Positions 8,501-16,116 of a DNA stretch of 38,385 bases are shown one piece after another (position 1 is the first letter of the stretch; the number at the start of each line of letters is the position of its first letter). A program made the position numbers and the translations under genes. The notes beneath the pieces are model-generated. The model did not search any database. It was not told where the DNA came from and saw only the letters and a program-made list of their open reading frames with translations. The DNA is taken from assembly GCA_007119175.1 (NCBI GenBank), contig SKQC01000235.1:1-38385 (forward strand). The letters run 5' to 3'. The DNA comes from Myxococcales bacterium. GTDB lineage: Bacteria > Myxococcota_A > Bradymonadia > Bradymonadales > Bradymonadaceae.

Positions 8501-10021
8501 TCAGCGAAATTCGACCTCTGTGTTGAGCAGGCGTTTAAGGCGCGGCTCTTCCATTCGCACAGACAGGGTCGATCCACCGCCGACAGTCACCAGGCCGGCC
8601 GGGGCACCGGAGGGTTTGCGCACGTATTTTGCGTGCGTGTAGGTGATATCGACGACGGTGTCGCTACTGCCGCGCGAGAAATGGGCGGCCAGTGTGGCGG
8701 CGTCGACGAGATCTTCACTTTTGGGATCCTCTCCTTTGCGAATGCGAAGAATGACGTGAGCCCCGCGCCAATTTCGGGCGTGCAGCCACATGTCCCGGCC
8801 GCGAGCAATCGATGTGGTCAGTGTATCGTTGTGGGCGGCCCCGCGCCCCACCAGAATGGTGGCGCCACTCTTGGCTTTGAATTCCCGGTAGGGCGGCAGG
8901 GCTTTTTGCCGTTTGGGTCCGGAGTAAGTCCCCTTTGGCCGGGTCTTGAGCAGCCCCTTATCTTCTAATTCTTCGCGATAGGCATTCATCTCCTCGATGG
9001 TCTCCAGATCGTCGATGCGCTGACGAGCGCTGGCCAATTCGTCGCGCAACTCAATGCTCTCCAAAAGCCGGGTCTCGACCTTGTCGCGAGCGTCGTTATA
9101 GCGACGGTATTGGTGAAAATAATACTCGATATTCTGTTGCAATGACCGGGACGGATCGACGGGGATCTCGATCTTCGGCATACCCTCTTGATAAAAGTCA
9201 GGCACTGTCACCGACGATGCTCCCGGCTCTACGTCACCGTAGGCGGACTGAAGAAGTTCGCCGCGGCGCCGGTATTTGTCAGCGTCTTCGATATTCTCAA
9301 AATCCGATTCAATAGCGCTGACACGGCGTTTGAGACTTTTGTGGCGCGATTTTAGCCGTGACCGAAGAGATTGCCGAAGTTCGCGGCGTTTTCGTTCCTC
9401 CAATGATTGTGAAAAGTCTCGGGCCAGTCTTTCAGAACGGCTGCCGTCGCCGGTAAGCTCGGCGAGCCCGGCACGGACCTTGTCGTCATCCGCCCATTCC
9501 GGCGGTGGCGGCGGTGTCTGATAGGAGCTTCCCGGATCGGCTGAGCGCTCGCCCAGTATTCGTCCCTGACCGGTGGCCACGAGCTGTCCATCGCCGTCGA
9601 CCAAAAAGAAATTCGGGTGCCGCCCGAGCAATTCGGCGACAAGCGTCATCGGCTGGCGTGGCGCTTTTTCGTCGTCCGATTGCGGCTCCCAATCCGGATC
9701 AATGGCCTGCAAATCGATAAAGACGATACGATCGGCGTCGCCGACGGTGATTGCCTCGATCCAGGCGCCGTGAATCCATTTGCGCAACAACATGGTAAAT
9801 GGCGACGGATGGTCTGGCTGTTGCGGCTTTTTCTCCACCAGATGAAGCCTGGTATCCTTCGCCTCGGTACTGATCAGCAGATGATGGGTGATGCCCGGCG
9901 AACGGAGCTGAAAGACGAGCTTATTGGGCGTTGATTCAAATACTTTCTGAATCCGAGAGGGGACGACCATGTCGCTCAATTCCTGGACGACAAGTTCGAT
10001 TTCACGGCGGGAGAGGTTCAT
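8501..10021 (-). CDS. rqcH: NFACT-family ribosome quality control protein (RqcH/Rqc2-like)
   Basis: This 506-residue protein has an NFACT-N domain (about 1-175) that contains the Asp97-Arg98 pair known to be essential in Bacillus RqcH, at the same residue numbers. A helical and coiled-coil middle follows (about 195-355). The C-terminal NFACT-R (DUF814) domain (about 370-500) carries the VGRGAAHND and MWLHARNWRGAHV motifs. RqcH binds the obstructed large ribosomal subunit and recruits tRNA-Ala to add C-terminal alanine tails to stalled chains. It is shorter than the roughly 570 residues of Bacillus RqcH, with the loss in the middle. It runs convergent to the gltJ-like gene with only 27 bases between the stops. 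No strong ribosome binding site is seen before the ATG. The family call is firm; alanine-tailing activity is inferred from the Asp-Arg pair. Confidence 0.85.
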   Translation of the reverse strand: MNLSRREIELVVQELSDMVVPSRIQKVFESTPNKLVFQLRSPGITHHLLISTEAKDTRLHLVEKKPQQPDHPSPFTMLLRKWIHGAWIEAITVGDADRIVFIDLQAIDPDWEPQSDDEKAPRQPMTLVAELLGRHPNFFLVDGDGQLVATGQGRILGERSADPGSSYQTPPPPPEWADDDKVRAGLAELTGDGSRSERLARDFSQSLEERKRRELRQSLRSRLKSRHKSLKRRVSAIESDFENIEDADKYRRRGELLQSAYGDVEPGASSVTVPDFYQEGMPKIEIPVDPSRSLQQNIEYYFHQYRRYNDARDKVETRLLESIELRDELASARQRIDDLETIEEMNAYREELEDKGLLKTRPKGTYSGPKRQKALPPYREFKAKSGATILVGRGAAHNDTLTTSIARGRDMWLHARNWRGAHVILRIRKGEDPKSEDLVDAATLAAHFSRGSSDTVVDITYTHAKYVRKPSGAPAGLVTVGGGSTLSVRMEEPRLKRLLNTEVEFR

Positions 10022-10153
10022 GATTGGCCGACAAATTTGGAAAATGATCGAAGCGTGATAGCGTATGGCCCGTCGTTGCCCTGCGGTTGGGAATAGGAGC
10101 GCAGGCAGAGGCTATTTTGAGTAGTACGTTTGGCGACGCCACGGATCCTACAG

Positions 10154-10945
10154 ATGAAAGACAACTCAGCAGACAGCACAACTTCGGCGCGATGGCTCCC
10201 GGTGACCGTGGTCATCGTCGCCGCGCTCTTACTCGCCGGATGCGCTGTATTCTCCGGAAGTCAGGACGATGACGATAATGAGCAGGCGCAGTGGCATTAC
10301 GATATGGGCAATGGATATTTCGAGTCCAATGACACGACGCATGCCATCCGCGAGTTGACGCAGGCCCTCGACCACGATCCGGAACATGTGGACGCCCATT
10401 ATTTGATCGGTTTTATCTATATGGGGCGCCGCGATCACCGACGGGCGATCCAGCATTTTCGCGAAGTGTTGCGCATCGAGCCCAATTATCACAACGCCCG
10501 CAATAATCTCGGTACGGTCTATCTGGCCGTGGAGCGCTGGGAAGAGGCCGTCGAGCAATTCAATCTGCTGCTCGACGAGCCGATGTATACCACTCCTGAG
10601 TTGGCTCATAATAATCTGGGCTGGGCCTATTTTAATATGGGTCGTCATGCCGAGGCATTGGAACACCTTCGGATGGCCGTTTATTTATCGCCCGATATGT
10701 GTCTGGCCGATAATAATAAAGCTCGGGTCTACGAGGAGATGGGCAACATCTCATATGCCAAGCGCCATTATCGGCGGGCCATTGAAAAGTGTCCGCAGGA
10801 GTATCAGGAGCCTCATTTTTATCTGGGTCGACTGCTCCAGAGCGAAGGGGATTCCAACGCCAAAGCGCACTTCGACCGGTGCATCGAGATCCGCTCGCGC
10901 AACGATCTCGCGGAGCGATGCCGACAATATCTGGAAGTGTGGTAA
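10154..10945 (+). CDS. tgl: Type IV pilus pilotin, Tgl/PilF-like TPR lipoprotein
   Basis: The ATG at 10154 gives a 263-residue protein with a perfect lipobox (LLAGC, Cys about 29). An in-frame TTG at 10130 is less likely. Six TPRs follow in PilF/Tgl style: NARNNLGTVYLA, AHNNLGWAYFNMG and then a block with conserved Cys residues (SPDMC, EKCPQ, DRCIE, ERCRQYL). The paired Cys in the last third match Myxococcus Tgl, which is also about 250 residues. Tgl/PilF/PilW is the outer-membrane pilotin needed to assemble PilQ secretin rings for type IV pili. No other pilus gene is in view. It stands alone, divergent from the rqcH-like gene and convergent to yceI. A generic TPR lipoprotein is the alternative, but the spacing and Cys pattern favour Tgl. 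Confidence 0.7.
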   Translation: MKDNSADSTTSARWLPVTVVIVAALLLAGCAVFSGSQDDDDNEQAQWHYDMGNGYFESNDTTHAIRELTQALDHDPEHVDAHYLIGFIYMGRRDHRRAIQHFREVLRIEPNYHNARNNLGTVYLAVERWEEAVEQFNLLLDEPMYTTPELAHNNLGWAYFNMGRHAEALEHLRMAVYLSPDMCLADNNKARVYEEMGNISYAKRHYRRAIEKCPQEYQEPHFYLGRLLQSEGDSNAKAHFDRCIEIRSRNDLAERCRQYLEVW

Positions 10946-10983
10946 ACGCCGGTGCAGTTGGTTGTAAATAATCGGAAATGACT

Positions 10984-11565
10984 TCAGAGGGGAACGGCGT
11001 CGATATCGACGACCAGGGTGAGCTTTTCGCGGTTTCGAAGAGTCCCCATGGGCGCACGATATGGTTTTAAGCCGAGGTCGCTATGGCCAATATCGATGCG
11101 TCCGGAGACCAGAAGGCGGGGAGATAAGTCGACGGAGACCGGAAATTCAAATTCGAATCGATGTCCGCGCACGCTCATATTGGTGTCGAGCACCCACAGC
11201 CCGGACGGTTCGGGTCGAGCACCGGTGACACGGAATTTAATGGTCTCGTGACGATCGGCGTCGAGTTGGCCGTCAGCCAGCATATTATTGCGGGTCATCT
11301 TTTGGTCGCGCTCAGAGACGGTGCCGTCGAGGTCAACACGGGCCCGATCGTCGGCGTCGTCGACGACCAGCGATCGAACCGGGAAGTTCAGGGAAAATCC
11401 GAGTTTTTCAGGGTGATCGGGATCGATGGCCACCGTCGACGTAAAGTCGGTGGCTCGTACCACATGGTCGTGGCCCAGCCGAGATAAGAGCTTTCCGTCA
11501 TCGTTGTGGACGATGATGGCGGCAAATGTATTACTCGGGCGAAGCCTGTAGCGTCGATTGCTCAT
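10984..11565 (-). CDS. YceI-family lipid-binding-type protein (cytoplasmic form)
   Basis: The 193-residue chain covers a whole YceI domain: a first strand with an SNTFAAIIVHND segment, the GHDHVV motif around residues 30-36, a central FPVRSLVVDD strand, and an ending with MGTLRNREKLTLVVDI. YceI proteins form a lipocalin-like barrel that binds isoprenoid-type lipids, and most are periplasmic. This one has no signal peptide, so it should stay in the cytoplasm. It starts 39 bases after the stop of the AckA-PduL gene on the same strand and is probably co-transcribed with it. Ligand and role cannot be read from the sequence. Confidence 0.82.
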   Translation of the reverse strand: MSNRRYRLRPSNTFAAIIVHNDDGKLLSRLGHDHVVRATDFTSTVAIDPDHPEKLGFSLNFPVRSLVVDDADDRARVDLDGTVSERDQKMTRNNMLADGQLDADRHETIKFRVTGARPEPSGLWVLDTNMSVRGHRFEFEFPVSVDLSPRLLVSGRIDIGHSDLGLKPYRAPMGTLRNREKLTLVVDIDAVPL

Positions 11566-11604
11566 AGAGTTCTCTTGGGCAGTCCCACCATGGTGATGCC
11601 GAGG

Positions 11605-13452
11605 CTATTCGGCGGCGGCGTCGACGGGATCGAAGGTCGTCTTCCGGCGGCGAAGCTGGGCCTGTCCGGGGGTTGAGATGAGCATTCCCCGGGCGGTTTT
11701 CGGGCAGAGATTAGCGGCGTTGGCCTCGTCGGTATCGATATGCATCTCCAATTTGAAGTCGGGAGAGACGCGAACCAAAACGTCGCCGAAGACCAGATCG
11801 CGATCGCCGCCGGTGATTGCCACCTCGACGACATCGCGGTCGTCGACGCCAAAATGTTCAGCATCCTCGGGCGTCATGTGGATGTGGCGCCAGGCGCAGA
11901 TGACGCCGTTTTTGAGCTCCACTTTTCCCGCTGGCCCCTCCAGAAGGATGCCCGGTGTATTGTCGATATCTCCGGAGGCCCGCACCGGGGCATCGACGCC
12001 GAGTAGAAATTCATCGGTCCTGGCGATCTCGACCTGATCGATATTGCGGGGCGGGCCGAGAATGCGCACTGAATTGATTCGATCTTTGGGACCGACGACA
12101 TCGACGGTCTCCTCGGCGGCGTATTGTCCGGGCTGAGACAGTGGGTTGCGCGAGGTGAGTTCGTATCCCTCACCGAATAGTTTTTCCACAGTCTCCTGGC
12201 GCAGGTGGATATGCCGCGCCGAGACGGCGACCGGGATCGGGCGGTGGTCGTCGAGCCGATCTTTGCCGAGGACCAGTTGCGAGGTGTCCTCGGCAATGGC
12301 GTAGCTCTCATCGGTCTGAATGACCAATAGATGAGTGCGGCTTGTGGCGGTGGAGATGCGCTCGACGGGATTGTCGGTGTTGACCTCGATTTCCCGGTTT
12401 CGGTCCTCGTCGAGGTGAGCCCCCAGAAATTGAAAGCGCTGAGCGACCCGGTGGCGGATCAATGCGCTATTTTCGCCGATGCCGGCGGTGAAGACGATGG
12501 CGTCGACGCCGCCCATGACCGAGGCGTAGGCACCGATATATTTTCGCAATCGGTGTGAAAAGACCTGGATGGCCAGTCGGCAGCGATCGTTTCCTTCGGC
12601 GGCCATTTGCTGGATATCACGCATATCGTTGGTGATCCCAGACAGGCCGCGCAGCCCGCTTTTTCGGTTGATCAGATCGTCGAGATCGTCGGCGTCGTAG
12701 CCCTCTTCACGCATAAGGTGGATCAAGATTCCGGGGTCCACATCGCCGGAGCGAGTGCCCATGACCAGACCCTCCACCGGAGTCAGGCCCATGCTGGTTT
12801 CGATGGAGCGGCCGTATTCGACGGCGCAGACGCTGGCCCCATTTCCCAGGTGACAGGTAATAAGGCGCAGATCGCGCAGATCGGTATCCAGGTATTCAGC
12901 GGCCCGCTGGGCGACAAAGCCATGACTGATGCCGTGGAAGCCGTAGCGGCGAAGATCGCCTTTTTCGACGAGGTCGCCGGGCAGAGCATAGGCCCTGGCT
13001 CGTGTGGGCAGTGTGGCGTGGAAAGCGGTGTCGAAGACGGCCACATGATCGATATCGGGCAAGATACTGCGCGCCGCCCGGATGCCCTCCAGATTCGCCG
13101 GGTTGTGCAAAGGGGCGAGCTCACAGAGCTCTTCGATGGCAGACTCTACCTCGTCGTCGATGCGCACGGGGTTTCGAAAGCGCTCGCCGCCGTGGACGAC
13201 GCGGTGGCCGACGCCGGAGATCTCGATATCAGCCGGCAGGTTGTCCAAAAACCTCGGCAATGCGTCCTCAAGTACGGCGCCGTGACCGGACAGTCCGCTG
13301 GCGAGCGACAAGGGCTCGCCGTCAATTTCGGCGACCGGGCTCGACTCTTGGATTCGCTCTACGGTCATCGAGCTGGCACTTCGACCGGAGAAATGGTCGA
13401 GAACATCGGCCTTTATTGAGGAACTGCCACAATTGATGACGACGATATGCAT
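11605..13452 (-). CDS. ackA-pduL: Acetate kinase-PduL phosphotransacylase fusion
   Basis: This single 615-residue frame joins two enzymes. Residues 1-395 are acetate kinase: the INCGSSSIK phosphate motif at 6-14, GHRVVHGGE with Arg84, HGISH at 173-177, HLGNGAS at 201-207, GTRSGDVDPG with Arg234, and GIGENS at 324-329, so all main active-site elements are present. Residues about 405-582 are a complete PduL phosphate acyltransferase, including the His motifs RHIHL (413-417) and RHIHM (522-526), QVEI, the LGP/SGD strands and the HIDTDEAN end. PduL makes acyl-phosphate from acyl-CoA and acetate kinase turns it into acetate plus ATP, so the fusion could run the whole acetyl-CoA to acetate route in one chain. 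An AGAGG motif lies eight bases before the ATG. The downstream neighbour is yceI. The domain calls are firm; the acetyl preference is inferred. Confidence 0.9.
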   Translation of the reverse strand: MHIVVINCGSSSIKADVLDHFSGRSASSMTVERIQESSPVAEIDGEPLSLASGLSGHGAVLEDALPRFLDNLPADIEISGVGHRVVHGGERFRNPVRIDDEVESAIEELCELAPLHNPANLEGIRAARSILPDIDHVAVFDTAFHATLPTRARAYALPGDLVEKGDLRRYGFHGISHGFVAQRAAEYLDTDLRDLRLITCHLGNGASVCAVEYGRSIETSMGLTPVEGLVMGTRSGDVDPGILIHLMREEGYDADDLDDLINRKSGLRGLSGITNDMRDIQQMAAEGNDRCRLAIQVFSHRLRKYIGAYASVMGGVDAIVFTAGIGENSALIRHRVAQRFQFLGAHLDEDRNREIEVNTDNPVERISTATSRTHLLVIQTDESYAIAEDTSQLVLGKDRLDDHRPIPVAVSARHIHLRQETVEKLFGEGYELTSRNPLSQPGQYAAEETVDVVGPKDRINSVRILGPPRNIDQVEIARTDEFLLGVDAPVRASGDIDNTPGILLEGPAGKVELKNGVICAWRHIHMTPEDAEHFGVDDRDVVEVAITGGDRDLVFGDVLVRVSPDFKLEMHIDTDEANAANLCPKTARGMLISTPGQAQLRRRKTTFDPVDAAAE

Positions 13453-13796
13453 GATCCGACCTCTGGAAAATATTCACTGTAAGTGCGCGTTAGAATTCCA
13501 CAGGCAGGCCAGTGTGACAACCGCTCTTGCGTAGTCATCGATGTGCGCACAGCCGGGGGGGGCGGTCGTCTGAAGACTATAGGGATGCAAAGGGCAGACA
13601 GGGAGGTGTGAATTGGTTTGATTGTGGGCGTGCAATTGGCGCTTGTCCTTGAGTTGGGCATGGTTGGTCGTTAAGGTGGCGCGACTTAGTCGGAATTGGC
13701 CGATTTTGGCCCTGTGTGACGTGAAATTTTGGAAAACTGAACTGTTGCTCGGTTGCGATTTGGTCGCAAGCGGCGATGAATCTGGGAGTGTGGTAA
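13453..13796. other. Divergent intergenic region
   Basis: This 344-base gap lies between the divergently transcribed ackA-pduL and inositol-phosphate synthase genes, so promoters for both should be here. I see a run of eight G at 13555-13562. A perfect small hairpin (TTGCGA at 13753-13758, five-base loop, TCGCAA at 13764-13769) sits 27 bases before the synthase ATG. No convincing -35/-10 pair or coding region was found. Confidence 0.5.
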
Positions 13797-15110
13797 ATGA
13801 TGCGATCCGTGAATGGCGAAGCGATGGCACCCGCAGAAGGTAAAATGGCGGTATTGATTCCCGGAATGGGAGCTGTGGCGACGACGTTTATCGCCGGCGT
13901 GGAGGCCATCCGCGGTGGATGGGCCGATGCCGTGGGTAGCGTAACCCAGATGGGACGGCTTCCCGGCGAGAACGGGGAGGTAGCCGTCGGTGAGGCTGTG
14001 CCTCTTGCCGAGCTCGATGATCTGGTATTTGGCGGTTGGGATATCTACGAGGGGACGGCCTACGACGCAGCCCTTGAGGCATCGGTGCTCTCCGCAAAAG
14101 ATCTGGAAAAAGTCCGACCGGCGCTTGAGAAAATCAAGCCCATGAAGGCCGTCTTTGACCGCGATTTTGTGCGAAATATCGACGGCCCGAACGTCAAGGA
14201 GGGCACAAACAAGCGGGCCCACGTGGACGCGCTTCGCGCCGATATCCGGCAATTTATGGCCGACAACGACTGTGATCGTGGCGTCGCCGTATGGTGCGGC
14301 TCGACCGAAAAATTCGTGGCCACCAGCGAAGTTCATCAGAGTCTGGAGGCTTTGGAGCAGGGAATCGACGCCGACCATCCCGATATAAGCCCCAGTATTT
14401 TATACGCCTATGCCTGTCTGCGTGAGGGCATTGCCTATGCCAACGGAGCGCCGAATCTGACCACGGATTGCCGAGCGCTTACTGAACTCGCCGAGCGCGA
14501 GGGAGTGCCCGTGGCCGGCAAGGATTTTAAGACCGGTCAGACCCTTTTGAAGACCATTTTGGCGCCCGGTTTTTCCTCGCGCTATCTCGGCGTCAGCGGC
14601 TGGTATTCTACCAATATTCTGGGCAATAGAGACGGGGCGGTCCTCGACGATCCGGGAAGTTTTAAGACCAAGGAAGAGAGCAAGCTTTCGGTGTTGCACT
14701 CCATTCTCGACGAAGAGAATCATCCCGAATTATATGATGATCTGACCCATAAGGTGCGAATCGATTACTACCCTCCTCGGGGCGATAATAAAGAGGGGTG
14801 GGACAATATCGATATCTTCGGGTGGATGGGCTATCCGATGCAGATCAAGATCAACTTTTTGTGTCGCGACTCTATTCTCGCGGCGCCATTGGTGCTCGAT
14901 CTGGCGCTGCTCTTAGATCTGTCTCACCGCGCCGGATCCTCGGGCGTGCAGGACTGGCTGTCCTTTTTCTTTAAAAGTCCTCAGATCCGACACGGCGAAT
15001 TCCCGGTCCATGATTTATTTGAACAGCAGCGCCATATGCATCAGACCCTGCTGGCACTCTCGAAGATGGACGTAGAGGGTGGAAAGGCGGCGACGGCGGT
15101 GGCTTCGTAG
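13797..15110 (+). CDS. ino1: Inositol-3-phosphate synthase
   Basis: This 437-residue protein is a full-length bacterial or archaeal-type myo-inositol phosphate synthase, converting glucose 6-phosphate to inositol 3-phosphate with bound NAD. The N-terminal Rossmann loop reads PGMGAVATTF (about 22-31). Family motifs follow in order: VAVWCGSTEKF, NGAPNLTTD, GQTLLKTILAPGF, GVSGWYSTNILGN and the Lys-rich KTKEESKLSVL. The last contributes the active-site lysines. A GGGAG site lies eight bases before the ATG. A second ATG follows at once, so the exact start is uncertain by one codon. The product could feed phosphatidylinositol-type lipids or a compatible solute such as di-inositol phosphate; nothing nearby decides between them. 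A palindromic repeat element follows the stop directly. Confidence 0.92.
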   Translation: MMRSVNGEAMAPAEGKMAVLIPGMGAVATTFIAGVEAIRGGWADAVGSVTQMGRLPGENGEVAVGEAVPLAELDDLVFGGWDIYEGTAYDAALEASVLSAKDLEKVRPALEKIKPMKAVFDRDFVRNIDGPNVKEGTNKRAHVDALRADIRQFMADNDCDRGVAVWCGSTEKFVATSEVHQSLEALEQGIDADHPDISPSILYAYACLREGIAYANGAPNLTTDCRALTELAEREGVPVAGKDFKTGQTLLKTILAPGFSSRYLGVSGWYSTNILGNRDGAVLDDPGSFKTKEESKLSVLHSILDEENHPELYDDLTHKVRIDYYPPRGDNKEGWDNIDIFGWMGYPMQIKINFLCRDSILAAPLVLDLALLLDLSHRAGSSGVQDWLSFFFKSPQIRHGEFPVHDLFEQQRHMHQTLLALSKMDVEGGKAATAVAS

Positions 15111-15113
15111 GAG

Positions 15114-15311
15114 TGTGGTTTTACGGGACTACCCCACCGCCTTCGCCTGCGGCTAAAGGCACCTCCCCTGGGAATGTGGTTTACCGTGAGTACCCCACCG
15201 CCTTCGCCTGCGGCTAAAGGCACCTCCCCTGGGAGGGGAGGAGGTGGGAGTGACAAGAAGAGTTTGCTCCCCTGCCAGGGGAGCTGGCGAGCGCAGCGAG
15301 CCTGAGGGGTA
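15114..15311. repeat. Palindromic intergenic repeat element with a 61-bp duplication
   Basis: A 44-base block is repeated exactly at 15130-15173 and 15191-15234, with similar flanks (TGTGGTTT before each). After the second copy comes a hairpin (CACCTCCCCT, GGG, AGGGGAGG with one bulge, then GGTG, 15221-15246). A second perfect hairpin, CTCCCCTGCCAGGGGAG, lies at 15267-15283. The outer ends TACCCC (15191) and GGGGTA (15306-15311) are inverted. The GC-rich nested palindrome with the first 61 bases duplicated looks like a dispersed REP/MITE-type element. It begins three bases after the ino1 stop and could also act as a terminator or mRNA stabiliser. Confidence 0.85.
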
Positions 15312-15358
15312 GATCGAAAAATCACAGTGGAAGAGCGAGCCGAAATAATGGCGTAAGA

Positions 15359-15388
15359 TTGACAGTTTAAGAGGCTCACCGCTAATCT
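15359..15388 (+). promoter_or_regulatory. Candidate promoter of the lemA-M48 pair
   Basis: A perfect -35 TTGACA (15359-15364) is followed after 18 bases by TAATCT (15383-15388), a weak -10. It lies about 90 bases before the lemA start and after the repeat element. Confidence 0.4.
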
Positions 15389-15479
15389 CACGGCGAGTAA
15401 GTCATTGATGGCGTGCCGAGGTGGGTTTGTAGCTGTTGTCCCATAGGACCCAACGCGGGACCAACAACGAGAGGAAGTC

Positions 15480-16085
15480 ATGGTAGGTTTTTTGGTTATC
15501 GTCGCGATTATATTCTTCGTCGTGCTCGGCGCATTAGTGCTATTTGGCGTCGGCATCTACAACAAGATGGTCAAACTGCGGAATCGCTTTAAAAACGCCT
15601 ACGCTCAGATCGATGTGCAGCTAAAACGGCGCTACGACCTGATTCCCAATCTGGTGGAGACCGCCAAGTCGTTTATGGCTCACGAAAAAGAGACCCTGGA
15701 GGCGGTCATTCAGGCCCGTAATCAGGCCCAGCAGGCCAACCAGAAGGCCGCCAAAGATCCCGGTGATCCGAAGGCGCTTCAGAATCTGATGGGCGCCGAG
15801 GCGGCGCTGACCGGCTCGATGGGCAAGCTCTTTGCTCTCTCGGAGTCCTATCCTGAACTCAAGAGCGATTCGACGATGAATAATCTGATGGAAGAGCTCA
15901 CGTCGACGGAAAATAAAATCGCCTTCGCCCGACAGGCGTTCAACGACGCGGTGACCTCCTATAATACGTCACGCGAGAAATTTCCGGCGGTGATGTTTGC
16001 CGGCGCCATGGGCTTTCAAGAGGCGATGCTCTTCGAGGTCGACAGTCCGGAGGAGCGCGAAGCGGTCGAAGTTTCGTTTGCATAA
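15480..16085 (+). CDS. lemA: LemA family membrane protein
   Basis: This 201-residue protein has a single N-terminal transmembrane segment (about 3-27). The typical LemA motif region follows: YNKMVKLRN, AYAQIDVQLKRRYDLIPNLVET. Long helices come next, including the ALTGSMGKLFALSESYPELKS region and a C-terminal FNDAVTSYNTSREKFP stretch. This is the family's usual length and topology. LemA has no known enzymatic function. In many bacteria it is encoded beside an M48 peptidase, as here (31 bases between stop and next start), suggesting a shared envelope role. The ATG follows an AGAGGAAG ribosome binding site. Confidence 0.93.
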   Translation: MVGFLVIVAIIFFVVLGALVLFGVGIYNKMVKLRNRFKNAYAQIDVQLKRRYDLIPNLVETAKSFMAHEKETLEAVIQARNQAQQANQKAAKDPGDPKALQNLMGAEAALTGSMGKLFALSESYPELKSDSTMNNLMEELTSTENKIAFARQAFNDAVTSYNTSREKFPAVMFAGAMGFQEAMLFEVDSPEEREAVEVSFA

Positions 16086-16116
16086 TCTGGCGAAACTTTA
16101 GGGTTAGGGCACAGAC

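Noticed and set aside
12607-13419. A 270-codon plus-strand open frame
   Set aside because: It lies wholly antisense to the well-supported acetate kinase domain, and its translation shows no family motif; it is a GC-codon shadow.
13753-13769. A riboswitch before inositol-phosphate synthase
   Set aside because: Only one short hairpin is visible, with no larger conserved aptamer-like fold.
13686-14378. A 230-codon minus-strand open frame over the inositol-phosphate synthase start
   Set aside because: Antisense to a gene with clear family motifs and a good ribosome binding site.
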